Assembly (NCBI GenBank): GCA_947564835.1
Contig: CANOET010000007.1
Location: forward strand, 1 to 41,540
Source of the DNA: an uncultured Eubacterium sp.
GTDB lineage: Bacteria > Bacillota > Clostridia > Lachnospirales > Lachnospiraceae
Length of the DNA stretch: 41,540 nucleotides
Reading direction: 5' to 3'
Shown here: positions 1 through 7,690 of the stretch, in pieces
How the letters are laid out: each line of letters starts with the position of its first letter
Position numbering within the stretch: the stretch's first letter is position 1
The notes under the pieces: generated by a model
Seen by the model: only the letters and a program-made list of their open reading frames with translations
The model's database searches: none
Told to the model about the DNA's origin: nothing
Position numbers and translations under genes: made by a program

Positions 1-253
1 TCACCTCCGCTAAAAGCGCCCCTCAAACGTCCTTCCAAGGTGTGTCTCCCGGCGGGCCCCCTGGCCACAGCCCGCAGAGTCGTCCGGTCAGCCACAACCT
101 CTGGTCAGCTATAACCCCTGGTCAGCCACAATCTCTGGTCAGCCACATCTCCCGGTCAGCTACATCCCTGGCTAACCAGGATCTTTCGGGAATCCAAAAA
201 AATACAACTCAATGTCATTTCTGTCACCCAAATCAAAATATTGCCATTTTGCC
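1..253 (+). repeat. Dispersed intergenic repeat, copy A (truncated by window start)
   Basis: Positions 1-82 match 22685-22766 almost base for base, including the block around CCACAGCCCGCAGAGTC. Positions 65-245 also match the reverse complement of 12067-12180, allowing for the tandem expansion at 84-168. The 3' part (about 185-253) aligns with the far end of that second copy. The repeat stops at the 3' end of the FtsX-like permease gene (stop at 255-257). No open frame with protein-like composition was recognised in it. Local hairpins are possible: CACCT/AGGTG flanking CGC-TAAAA-GCG. Confidence 0.8.
84..168 (+). repeat. Five 17-bp tandem units inside repeat copy A
   Basis: Five consecutive 17-bp units start at 84, 101, 118, 135 and 152, each reading roughly CYGGTCAGCYAYAAYCY. 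The related copies at 12067-12180 and 12985-13075 have a single equivalent unit, so this looks like a local expansion. A lone unit also occurs at 3123-3139. Confidence 0.85.
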
Positions 254-254
254 A

Positions 255-2216
255 TCACTCGCAATCCGGCAATACATTCCGTTTCAAGCTGTTATAAGCC
301 AGCAAAATATACAAAATATAGATCAGAAAAAACATCCCAAGCGCAATCCCGGCAATTGCCAGCGGGCTGCTTGTTCCGATCATGAGTCCAGGTTCTGTAG
401 CGTTGGCTAGGTGCAGAATATATGGTGCCCCAATCAATACCGGGGGAACAGCCGGCATCGTATAATAGATAAGAAACTGGGTACGCAGAGTCCTTTCCAT
501 TTCAAAGCGGTCCATGCCCAGCTTCTGCAGCAGGCAAAATTGCTGTTTGTACCGACTGGATTCACTCAGCTGCTGGATGGTAAGTATCGTAGCAGCGGTC
601 ATTGTCAGGGCCAGCGCCATGAAATACAGAGGAAAAACGGTTACGGCGGTCATAGAAGCCGCATATGCCTGTTCGTAGGATTTGGTGTGGATCGAATCAA
701 AGTCTCCGGATTTTTGGCTTAATTTATTATGTTCTTCGCGCAGATGTCTCAGGTGTAAGGTTTCGGCTTCGCTTACCGGCCGGGAGGTGCTGGCGGCGTA
801 AGCCTGATGGTGAATCGATAGCCTGTCTGCGGTTTCGTCCGGGACAACCAGGAGATAGGAATGGCCGTTGCCGGTTCCGAATTGCTGCAGCAGGGATTCA
901 GTATAAACGCCGCCGGGAAAAAGCGTGGTATCTGCGACAGCCACAGGCTTTTGGTAGTCTTCGAACTGTTTTTTTAAATAGGACATGCAGTGAATGAGAT
1001 ACTGCCCGGGTTCTAATGTGGCTGTTTCGTAACCTGCAACCGCACGCAGGGCAGCATAGTCGCTGAAGCGGATGACTGGATCCTGCTGAAAGCCAAAGTG
1101 GTAAAAATCCTCGTTGTTCAGATCCTCGATCAGCTGTGTATGTCCGCTCTGATAAATATAATATAATAAAGACTGCCTGACCGGGATATTTTGTTCGATA
1201 TAATCCAGATATCTGTCAGACACGCCGTCTGCGTCAGCAGAACCGATATACAGGTCGAAACAGCCATCCTGTGCCGCCCGTCCGGTGAAAATGTTGCGGA
1301 AGACCAGCCCGGTTCCTTCTGTAATCAGGGTAGCGGTAAACACTAAAGATATGGTCGCCATTACCATGCCCATTGTACCCAGTTTGGCTGTGAGATTGCG
1401 GAAAACAACCAGACTGTTCCCTTGATACTTTTTTGCCGGATGCTTGTCAAAAAACGCCGGGATACCGGAGGCAAATGTGAGGAAAAACCCATAAAGAAAG
1501 AAGATAATGCACAAAAAGCCAACCATACCGACAGACAGGTTCCCAAAAATCAGCAGCAGCGTACCCAATACTCCAAATAGCACAGAAACAGTAAACATGT
1601 GCTGCCGTCTGCGGCTTGTTTTAAAAACAGCTCCTTCATTCTGGCGATCCATATAAATAAGATCATAAATCTTCATCTTACAAATCTGACGGCGGCATTT
1701 CAGCAAAGCCATCAGATAAATCAGGGCAAAATAACCAAACGTCAGGCTGGCGGCCTGCAGGGAAAAGTCAAACCTAAAATGATAATCCTGCCCGAACAGC
1801 GCCAATACAACCGCCCGCAGCGCCTGGAACAGCAGATTGCCGGCCAAGAGCCCTATAATCATAGCGCAGCCGCCGACAGCCAGGTTTTCCAGGAAAAATA
1901 AACGGGCAACCCTTTTTTGCTCCAGCCCGGACAGAATATAAATACCTAACTCACGGCTGCGGCGGGAAAGCATAAATTTGGCGGCATAAGAGACAAGCCA
2001 GCCAAAAATACATACGATGACGATGCTGGACATTACGATCATCATTGGCAGCTGCGCCATGTTTTCAGAAAGCGTCTGTATTTCTTCGGAAAAGATCAGG
2101 CCGTTAAATGCATATAACAGAGCGGCAGCCATAACAATCGTAACAAAATAGACGAGATAGTCTCTGGCCTGCCGCCTGGCATTCCGCAGGGAAAGTTTAG
2201 ATAACGTCACTGACAT
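255..2216 (-). CDS. FtsX-like ABC transporter permease (BceB type)
   Basis: Membrane permease of a peptide-antibiotic sensing and detoxification ABC transporter. It is about 653 aa, the usual size of BceB-like permeases. The N-terminus (LSKLSLRNARRQARDYLVYF) is the family start, followed by a first membrane segment, a cluster of three around residues 50-170, further segments around 210-300, a large extracellular domain (about 310-520), and a C-terminal group of three. The FtsX core is visible in both membrane clusters. Its start overlaps the end of the ATPase gene, implying translational coupling. The start could be GTG 2219, ATG 2216 or GTG 2210, because the RBS AGGGGG lies very close. Family knowledge: the extracellular domain binds lantibiotic or bacitracin-type ligands. 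The specific ligand here is unknown. Confidence 0.88.
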   Translation of the reverse strand: MSVTLSKLSLRNARRQARDYLVYFVTIVMAAALLYAFNGLIFSEEIQTLSENMAQLPMMIVMSSIVIVCIFGWLVSYAAKFMLSRRSRELGIYILSGLEQKRVARLFFLENLAVGGCAMIIGLLAGNLLFQALRAVVLALFGQDYHFRFDFSLQAASLTFGYFALIYLMALLKCRRQICKMKIYDLIYMDRQNEGAVFKTSRRRQHMFTVSVLFGVLGTLLLIFGNLSVGMVGFLCIIFFLYGFFLTFASGIPAFFDKHPAKKYQGNSLVVFRNLTAKLGTMGMVMATISLVFTATLITEGTGLVFRNIFTGRAAQDGCFDLYIGSADADGVSDRYLDYIEQNIPVRQSLLYYIYQSGHTQLIEDLNNEDFYHFGFQQDPVIRFSDYAALRAVAGYETATLEPGQYLIHCMSYLKKQFEDYQKPVAVADTTLFPGGVYTESLLQQFGTGNGHSYLLVVPDETADRLSIHHQAYAASTSRPVSEAETLHLRHLREEHNKLSQKSGDFDSIHTKSYEQAYAASMTAVTVFPLYFMALALTMTAATILTIQQLSESSRYKQQFCLLQKLGMDRFEMERTLRTQFLIYYTMPAVPPVLIGAPYILHLANATEPGLMIGTSSPLAIAGIALGMFFLIYILYILLAYNSLKRNVLPDCE

Positions 2217-2955
2217 CACCCCCTAACGCAGCCAGTACATCCAGGATCTCATGATAAAATACAGGCCGTCCGCGGTCAGCCCTAAGCAGTTCGTTAAAGA
2301 TACGCCCATCCTTAAGAAACAGCACCCGGCTTGCATAGCTTGCACTGTAAGCATCGTGGGTTACCATCAGTATCGTAGCTTTCATGGACTGGTTAATCCG
2401 GGACATGATCTCTAACAGGTTCTTGGAAGCCTTGGAATCCAGCGCCCCGGTCGGTTCATCAGCCAGCAGCAGAGACTGTCCGGCAATCATCGCCCGTGCG
2501 CAGGCTGCCCGCTGCTTTTGCCCGCCGGATACCTGATAAGGGAATTTGTCCAAAATATCAGAAATACCAAGTACCTGTGCAGTCTGTCTGACCTTACGCT
2601 GCACAGCAGAAGGGTCAGCGCGGTTCAGTGAAAGAGCCAGACCGATATTTTCTTCGATGGTCAGGGTGTCTAACAGATTAAAATCCTGGAACACAAATCC
2701 CAGGCGTTCCCGCCGGAATCTTGCCAATTCACTGGAAGGAAGATCCGCAATATTTTCTCCGTCCAGCAGGATACCGCCTGCGCTTACGGTGTCAATGGTA
2801 GAGATACAGTTGAGCAGGGTCGTTTTACCGCTGCCGGAAGCCCCCATTATCGCAATAAATTCCCCATCCGCCACGTCAAAGCTGACACGGTCGAGGGCTT
2901 TTGTGACATTGTTTTTGTTTCCGTAGTATTTTTCTATGTTTCTGACTTGCAGCAT
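2197..2955 (-). CDS. ABC transporter ATP-binding protein (BceA type)
   Basis: Cytoplasmic ATPase partner of the downstream FtsX-like permease, 252 aa. Walker A is GASGSGKTT at about residues 38-46, the ABC signature is VSGGQKQR, and Walker B runs into the D-loop as LLLADEPTGALDS. The Q-loop sits at FVFQDFNLL. This MacB/LolD/BceA-type sequence always pairs with an FtsX-type permease. The RBS on the minus strand is AAAGGAGG just upstream of ATG 2955. The last codons overlap the permease start. A 195-bp gap containing a lone 17-bp repeat unit separates it from the kinase gene, so it may have its own promoter responsive to the regulator; I could not define an operator. Confidence 0.92.
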   Translation of the reverse strand: MLQVRNIEKYYGNKNNVTKALDRVSFDVADGEFIAIMGASGSGKTTLLNCISTIDTVSAGGILLDGENIADLPSSELARFRRERLGFVFQDFNLLDTLTIEENIGLALSLNRADPSAVQRKVRQTAQVLGISDILDKFPYQVSGGQKQRAACARAMIAGQSLLLADEPTGALDSKASKNLLEIMSRINQSMKATILMVTHDAYSASYASRVLFLKDGRIFNELLRADRGRPVFYHEILDVLAALGGDVSDVI

Positions 2956-3122
2956 AGTACCGCCTCCTTTTCAAATAGATGATCCATAACTGTTTTAGGC
3001 CGCAGACTGTTGATGTTACATGGACGGCCCGGTTGGATGATTACAGTGATATTTTACAATAAAAGTGGAGGTTGTTGTATCGGATTGATATGGATGTTTC
3101 TTACATTTTTGAAAGAAATGGT

Positions 3123-3139
3123 CCGGTCAGCCACAAAAT
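3123..3139 (+). repeat. Single 17-bp unit of the dispersed repeat
   Basis: The sequence TCCGGTCAGCCACAAAA matches the tandem unit at 84-168. It lies between the kinase stop and the ABC ATPase start, in the presumed regulatory gap. Confidence 0.55.
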
Positions 3140-3150
3140 AGTTATTAAGC

Positions 3151-4158
3151 TTATAATTGCAATAGTTCCTTTGCAGGAAAAGTGAGTGTCACTGTAGTCC
3201 CCCTGTCCTTTTCAGAAGCAACCGTCAGCCCGATTTCCAGGCAAACTGCCAGCTTTTTACACAGATACAGCCCGATCCCGGTAGAGCCTCCGCGTGTGCG
3301 CCCATTGCTTCCCGTAAAGCCGCGGTCGCATACGCGGGGCAGCTCGTGGGCCGCAATTCCGATGCCGTTGTCTTTTACGGTCAGCCGGATCTGTTTTCCG
3401 AGATGATCCGCATATATTTTAATGACAGGGTGCTTTCCATGGTAGCGCGCCGCGTTTTGCAGCAGTTGGCCAAGGATAAAAATTGTCCATTTGCTGTCGG
3501 TAAATACGGCTTGCTCCAGGCTGTCTGTTTCGATGCGGATATCGTTTTGCTGAAGCAATGCCCGGTGCTGGCTAATTGCTTTTGCTGTCAGTTCTGACAG
3601 GATGCATTGGCGGATGATAAAGTCTTTTTCCGGGCTTTCTGCGCGGGCATAGAATAAGGCGCGTTCCACATGGGATTCGATTTGTGCCAGTTCCCTTGTG
3701 AGTTTGCGGCGTGTTTCGCTGTCTGTGCTGCGGCACATTAAGGTTGCGGCTGTGATCGGGGCTTTGATTTCATGGACCCAGCTTTCGACATATTCCTGGT
3801 ATTCTTTTTGGGCGGCCCGGGCGTCGGAGACGGCGCTGGCCATAGACTGGGCGGCCCGGCGGGTCAGGTCAAAGATTTTTTGTTCGTATAAGCCTTTCGG
3901 CTTGCAGATGCATTCGGCAAATAAATATTTCTGGTCTAAGCTTTGAAAGATGGCTTCCAGTTCGTTCAGATGTGTGTACCAGCGATAACAGCGGTGCAGC
4001 TGCAGGATGAAATAGACCAGAAACAGGGCAGAAAAAAGGATGATCAGGATGTCTGTCTGTGTCCCGGTGGCTTTGAGAAACAGGGCTGCAGCTGCGCCGC
4101 AGATAAGGTGGAGCAGGATGTTTCTCAGGTGTTCGGATAAATAGTCTTTCAGGCTCAT
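3151..4158 (-). CDS. Sensor histidine kinase (BceS-like, intramembrane-sensing)
   Basis: 335-aa membrane kinase. Two transmembrane segments (about residues 13-30 and 36-53) are joined by a very short extracellular loop, the hallmark of kinases that sense through the partner ABC transporter rather than a ligand domain. The H-box is SWVHEIKAPI with phospho-acceptor His129. An N-box (LLQNAARYH) and the G-boxes DNGIGI and STGIGLYLC follow. The start overlaps the response regulator stop by 4 bases (ATGA), so the pair is co-translated. Located just before the ABC module, it fits a BceRS-type system. Inducer not known. Confidence 0.9.
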   Translation of the reverse strand: MSLKDYLSEHLRNILLHLICGAAAALFLKATGTQTDILIILFSALFLVYFILQLHRCYRWYTHLNELEAIFQSLDQKYLFAECICKPKGLYEQKIFDLTRRAAQSMASAVSDARAAQKEYQEYVESWVHEIKAPITAATLMCRSTDSETRRKLTRELAQIESHVERALFYARAESPEKDFIIRQCILSELTAKAISQHRALLQQNDIRIETDSLEQAVFTDSKWTIFILGQLLQNAARYHGKHPVIKIYADHLGKQIRLTVKDNGIGIAAHELPRVCDRGFTGSNGRTRGGSTGIGLYLCKKLAVCLEIGLTVASEKDRGTTVTLTFPAKELLQL

Positions 4159-4835
4159 AGCTGATACCCCATTCCCCGGCGGGTGCGGATCAGGTCCGGC
4201 AGGCCGATTTCCGCCAGTTTTGTGCGCAGTCTGGTTACATTGACGCTGAGTGTATTGTCATCGATATAGATCTGGTGGTCCCAGAGCATGTCGATCAGAT
4301 CAGCGCGCGGGACGATTTCTCCGGCGTGTTCCATCAGGCATGCCAGGATACGGAGTTCGTTGCGGGTTAGGACTGCGGTGCCTGCATCGGAGGATACGGT
4401 TCCTTTGGCAAGCTGCAGCTGCAGGCCGCAGGCGGTTAAGGTATCTGCGGGCCGGGATGATTTGCCGCCGCGGCGCAAGACTGCTTTGATCCGTGCCAGC
4501 AGGACAGGGACACTGTAAGGCTTTGTAATATAGTCATCTCCGCCCAGGCTGAGCGCCCGGACTTCATCCTGTCCGGAATCCAGGCTGGTGACAAAGATGA
4601 CAGGGGCGCTGACGGATTTTTGCAGCTTTGCACAAAGGGAAAATCCATCCTGGCCGGGCAGGCCGATATCCAAGAGGATCAGGTCGGGGCAGTATCGTCC
4701 GGCCTGATCCGGAATATCTGTAAAATCGGAGATAGTAAGGGTATCATAGCCTTCGTATTGCAGCAGGAGCGCCAATTCGTCCTGGATGGCGGGATCGTCT
4801 TCGATAATCATGATTTTTTGCACGGTATGTTCCAT
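4155..4835 (-). CDS. OmpR/PhoB-family response regulator (BceR-like)
   Basis: 226 aa: a receiver domain (about 7-120) with acidic pocket E12-D14, phospho-acceptor Asp56 in LILLDIGLP and conserved Lys105 in YITKPY. A C-terminal winged-helix DNA-binding domain (about 130-226) ends in the typical RTRRGMGYQL. Expected to be phosphorylated by the adjoining kinase and to activate the ABC genes downstream. The RBS on the minus strand is CAGGAGA with good spacing to ATG 4835. It begins 57 bp after the stop of the 4Fe-4S gene on the same strand, so read-through from that gene is possible. Confidence 0.92.
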   Translation of the reverse strand: MEHTVQKIMIIEDDPAIQDELALLLQYEGYDTLTISDFTDIPDQAGRYCPDLILLDIGLPGQDGFSLCAKLQKSVSAPVIFVTSLDSGQDEVRALSLGGDDYITKPYSVPVLLARIKAVLRRGGKSSRPADTLTACGLQLQLAKGTVSSDAGTAVLTRNELRILACLMEHAGEIVPRADLIDMLWDHQIYIDDNTLSVNVTRLRTKLAEIGLPDLIRTRRGMGYQL

Positions 4836-4891
4836 TGCGGTATCTCCTGTATATTTCTGTCATGTTTAGGTACGGCAGTTTAGGCCCGGCG

Positions 4892-6193
4892 TTAGGAACT
4901 GCGCTTTTTATGCATGGACAGCAGTTTGTCCAGATAGACAGATTTAAACTGTTTGCTTGCCATCGCCTGTTTCAGTGGCGGCAGCTTTAGTATCGTTCCG
5001 AATACCGCAGCCATCGCCCGGTGATTTGCAAAAGCCTGGTTGTCAAATATCAGATTTTGCAAAGTACCTTTTTCAATTGCCTGCAGGACGAACCGGTGCG
5101 TGCTGTTGACCGGTGTAATAATCTGGATGGGACGCCGTTTTAAATGGATCGCTCCGGTAGGACAGTTTCTTGCGCATACGCCGCAGCCGAGGCAGATCTC
5201 TGTATGAATGACAGGCTGTTTTTTTGCTTTGCTGCCGGTATCCGGTGCAGCATCTTCCATCGTAATCGCCAAAACCGGGCAGACGTTGGCGCATTTTCCG
5301 CATCCGATACAAGTATCTTCTGTTATTTCCGGAAGATAATTCGTAGTCGCTACCGGCTGCATCGGGCTGAAATGCCTTGCTGCCTGCAGCGCTTCACAGC
5401 AGCAGCCGCAGCAGTTGCAGATAAATGCCGGGTGTTCTCTGACATTTTCGCCGATCTGTACCAGATTGCTTGCATAGGATCGTTCCAGCGCATCTTTGGC
5501 TTCTTCCTTTGAAATTAGCCTGGCATATCCGCCGTGTTCGGAAAGGGAGCGGGCGACGTTGTCAAAAGTCAGGCATACATCCCAGGGGGCGCCGATTTCG
5601 CACGGATGCCCGGCATGGTACATTTTATGCCTGCAATAGCAGGTGCCAAGGCCGATGTATTCCGCTTCTTCTACAATATGCGTGGCGCGCTCATAGTCCA
5701 GGATATGGTTTGTCTGACGGTTCGTCAGCACCGGTTCTTGTACAAATACACGTCCGAGCCTTGTTTCTGTTACGAAAAACAGGTCTTTGATAAAATCTTC
5801 TTCTACATTCATGTATTGGTAATAGAGCGTACCCAAATATTTCTGGTCAATGTCTCCGCGGGTGCGCATCAGGGCAAATTCGATGAATCCGGCCATCGGG
5901 GGCGGCATTACAAATTGACGCTGTCCATGGTATTCAGAGTCAACGAGCAGCGCTTTATTGCAAAGATGGTCTAACAATTTTTCTGCTTTTGCCTCAGTCG
6001 TCCCCCATATTTTTGCCGCTTTTTTCAGTGTGAACGGACGGACTGGAAGCAGCGCGGCCCATTTTGCTTCTTTTTCGGTGTACAATACCTGCAGGATTTT
6101 CGTAAGTGTTTCTGTCGGCGGCGCTCCCTGGGTAAACCAGTTGATCCTCTCTTCCAGATTTTTATAAGCGTCTCTTGTTGTCAAATGTCCCAT
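4892..6193 (-). CDS. 4Fe-4S dicluster ferredoxin-domain protein
   Basis: 433-aa predicted cytoplasmic iron-sulfur protein of unknown reaction. The C-terminal third has two canonical 4Fe-4S motifs (CIGCGKCANVCP and CLGCGVCARNCP). Ahead of them are a Cys-rich segment CNCCGCCC and a CYCRHK motif, suggesting extra metal or cluster ligands. The N-terminal ~100 residues look like a winged-helix-type fold (AAKIWGTTEAKAEKLLDHL). An upstream in-frame extension to 6295 exists, but the AGGAGG RBS at 6201-6206 places the start at ATG 6193. Similar proteins are annotated only as 4Fe-4S binding protein; redox partner and substrate cannot be told from sequence. Confidence 0.85.
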   Translation of the reverse strand: MGHLTTRDAYKNLEERINWFTQGAPPTETLTKILQVLYTEKEAKWAALLPVRPFTLKKAAKIWGTTEAKAEKLLDHLCNKALLVDSEYHGQRQFVMPPPMAGFIEFALMRTRGDIDQKYLGTLYYQYMNVEEDFIKDLFFVTETRLGRVFVQEPVLTNRQTNHILDYERATHIVEEAEYIGLGTCYCRHKMYHAGHPCEIGAPWDVCLTFDNVARSLSEHGGYARLISKEEAKDALERSYASNLVQIGENVREHPAFICNCCGCCCEALQAARHFSPMQPVATTNYLPEITEDTCIGCGKCANVCPVLAITMEDAAPDTGSKAKKQPVIHTEICLGCGVCARNCPTGAIHLKRRPIQIITPVNSTHRFVLQAIEKGTLQNLIFDNQAFANHRAMAAVFGTILKLPPLKQAMASKQFKSVYLDKLLSMHKKRSS

Positions 6194-6411
6194 TTTTGCA
6201 TACCTCCTGTTGTTTGCGGTCAGGAACTGTAACGTGAATGTTTCTGATGGGTTTGCATGTGAATTGGTTTGGTGGTCCTTTTGGTAGTATAACACAGATC
6301 TGCTGGATTATGGATTTTATTTGGAAAATATTAAAAAGAAAAATCCTGCATAACTATCCGTTTTCAGGCAACACTATTTTCAAAACAAATCAAGAAGGTG
6401 GATGGTGTCAA

Positions 6412-7341
6412 ATGAAAAGGAATAGAATGCGAAGATTTTTCCAACAAAAACAGTATGCGATCGCTTCTCTCGTATTATTTGCAGCGATTGCAGCCATGAC
6501 CGGTGTCTATGTATCTAACCGGATCACAAGTGAACGCCAGGAGCAGGAGCTGGCGCAGAAACAAAAGGAACTGGCGGACGCTGCCTTGCAGGATCAGCAG
6601 CAGTCAGCTGATTTTGACGGCGGTATGGACCAGTTTGTCAATCCGTCGAAGCTTCCGGATACGAAGGAAGATGTCCAGAGTGTTACTTCTATTATAAAGC
6701 CGGAGAAAAAGACGCAGGACAGCCAGACGCAGACGGACGACAATGCCGGGACTGCGGCAGATACAGGGCAGGGACAGCAGAGTAACAGCCAACAGCAGAG
6801 TAACAGCCAGAATGGCACAGCTGAAACGGCAGAAGAAAAAAAGCCGGCTGGCGCGCAGAAGCAGCCGGAACAGCAGGAGAAGAAAAAGGATCAGGCGGTA
6901 CAGGCAAAGGCGGCAGTCTCCCTGAATTTTTCCCCGGATTCTGATTTAAGCTGGCCGCTGGAAGGGGATGTGATTTTAAATTACAGCATGGACCAGACTG
7001 TCTATTTTGCAACGCTGGACCAGTATAAATATAACCCTGCGCTGATTATCGCCGGAAAAGTGAATGACCCGGTGAATGCGGCTGCTACAGGCAAGATTAC
7101 GGATATTTCAGCAAACGAAGAGACGGGCGTGACCGTTACGATGGATCTCGGGAATGGTTATCAGGCTGTTTACGGGCAGCTAAAGGAAGTGCTGTATAAG
7201 GAAGGCGCGACAGTGGAGGCTGGAAATGCGATCGGGTATATTGCGGAGCCGACGAAGTATTATTCGGTAGAAGGCAGCAATCTGTATTTTGAGCTGCAAA
7301 AAGATAACGAGCCGGTCAACCCGATGGAATTTATGCAGTAA
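6412..7341 (+). CDS. M23-family peptidase-like protein, SpoIIQ-like (probably catalytically inactive)
   Basis: 309 aa, membrane anchored: a basic N-terminus, one transmembrane segment (about residues 16-34), a long Gln/Lys/Glu-rich low-complexity linker (about 45-165), then a C-terminal LytM/M23 fold starting near LSWPLEGDVI. The usual Zn ligands are absent: the HxxxD site reads as a neutral stretch around NPALIIAGKV, and the terminal HxH is replaced by NLYFEL. Such degenerate M23 proteins with one TM resemble SpoIIQ of the engulfment channel; this is inference. ATG 6412 is chosen over the longer frame from 6238 because a GGTGG RBS and the TM-proximal basic start lie there. Confidence 0.72.
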   Translation: MKRNRMRRFFQQKQYAIASLVLFAAIAAMTGVYVSNRITSERQEQELAQKQKELADAALQDQQQSADFDGGMDQFVNPSKLPDTKEDVQSVTSIIKPEKKTQDSQTQTDDNAGTAADTGQGQQSNSQQQSNSQNGTAETAEEKKPAGAQKQPEQQEKKKDQAVQAKAAVSLNFSPDSDLSWPLEGDVILNYSMDQTVYFATLDQYKYNPALIIAGKVNDPVNAAATGKITDISANEETGVTVTMDLGNGYQAVYGQLKEVLYKEGATVEAGNAIGYIAEPTKYYSVEGSNLYFELQKDNEPVNPMEFMQ

Positions 7342-7357
7342 ATATACAGAAAAATCG

Positions 7358-7386
7358 TTGGCACAGCCGGAGAAAAAGCATATAAT
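7358..7386 (+). promoter_or_regulatory. Sigma-A promoter for the leader RNA / GIY-YIG unit
   Basis: TTGGCA at 7358-7363 and TATAAT at 7381-7386, 17-bp spacer. Transcription would begin near 7393, about 300 nt before the GIY-YIG start codon. Confidence 0.82.
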
Positions 7387-7392
7387 GTTAAT

Positions 7393-7672
7393 GTAACGGC
7401 CAATCCTTACAGGAGTGAACCAATACGAGCAGAGGATGCCGGCGAAAGTACGATGCAGCGCAGCGGTTTTGGAAGCTTCCGGTGTGGTGCAGATATGAGT
7501 AGGATACGTGATGTGCCAGCCAGCGTCAGATGCAGCTATCGGATTTTGGGCCGCATGCAGGCAGATCCTGACGGGGACCGGGCGGGCCTGGCGGGGTACA
7601 CAGATTGGTCGATTGCATAGACGTGGAATCAGGGGTCTTTTGCGCATGGTATTGGCGCAGGAGGCTCCTTAC
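7393..7672 (+). ncRNA. Long structured leader or independent ncRNA (class not proven; raiA-like is a candidate)
   Basis: About 280 nt between a strong promoter and the GIY-YIG gene with no convincing ORF. Its two ends pair: GGAG 7412-7415 with CTCC 7665-7668, and CCAATAC 7420-7426 with GTATTGG 7649-7655. Inside are further helices: TCCT-TAC-AGGA at 7404-7414, GTCAG 7525-7529 with CTGAC 7568-7572 enclosing ATGCaGC/GCcGCAT, GACC/GGTC (about 7576-7610) enclosing a CCGGG/CCTGG hairpin, and a possible GAAA-loop hairpin near 7442-7449. TCCTTACA and AGGAG occur at both ends, so alternative pairings are possible. No T-run terminator is seen at the 3' end. The raiA-motif class is my best guess by size and style, not a verified match. 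Confidence 0.5.
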
Positions 7673-7690
7673 ATATGTTTGGAGAGAGGA

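Noticed and set aside
84..168. 17-bp repeats as an operator array or CRISPR
   Set aside because: Contiguous units with no spacers, part of a dispersed repeat.
42..410. Plus-strand 122-codon frame at the window start
   Set aside because: It lies in the repeat and runs antisense into the permease 3' end; no RBS and low-complexity composition.
6194..6295. Longer N-terminus for the 4Fe-4S protein
   Set aside because: An AGGAGG RBS sits directly before ATG 6193; the extension has no conserved features.
6238..6411. Longer N-terminus for the M23-like protein
   Set aside because: Residues before ATG 6412 lack an RBS and would bury the signal-anchor; the extension lies in an intergenic region.
7508..7690. 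61-codon extension upstream of the GIY-YIG domain
   Set aside because: It falls in the structured leader and has non-protein-like composition; ATG 7691 has an RBS.
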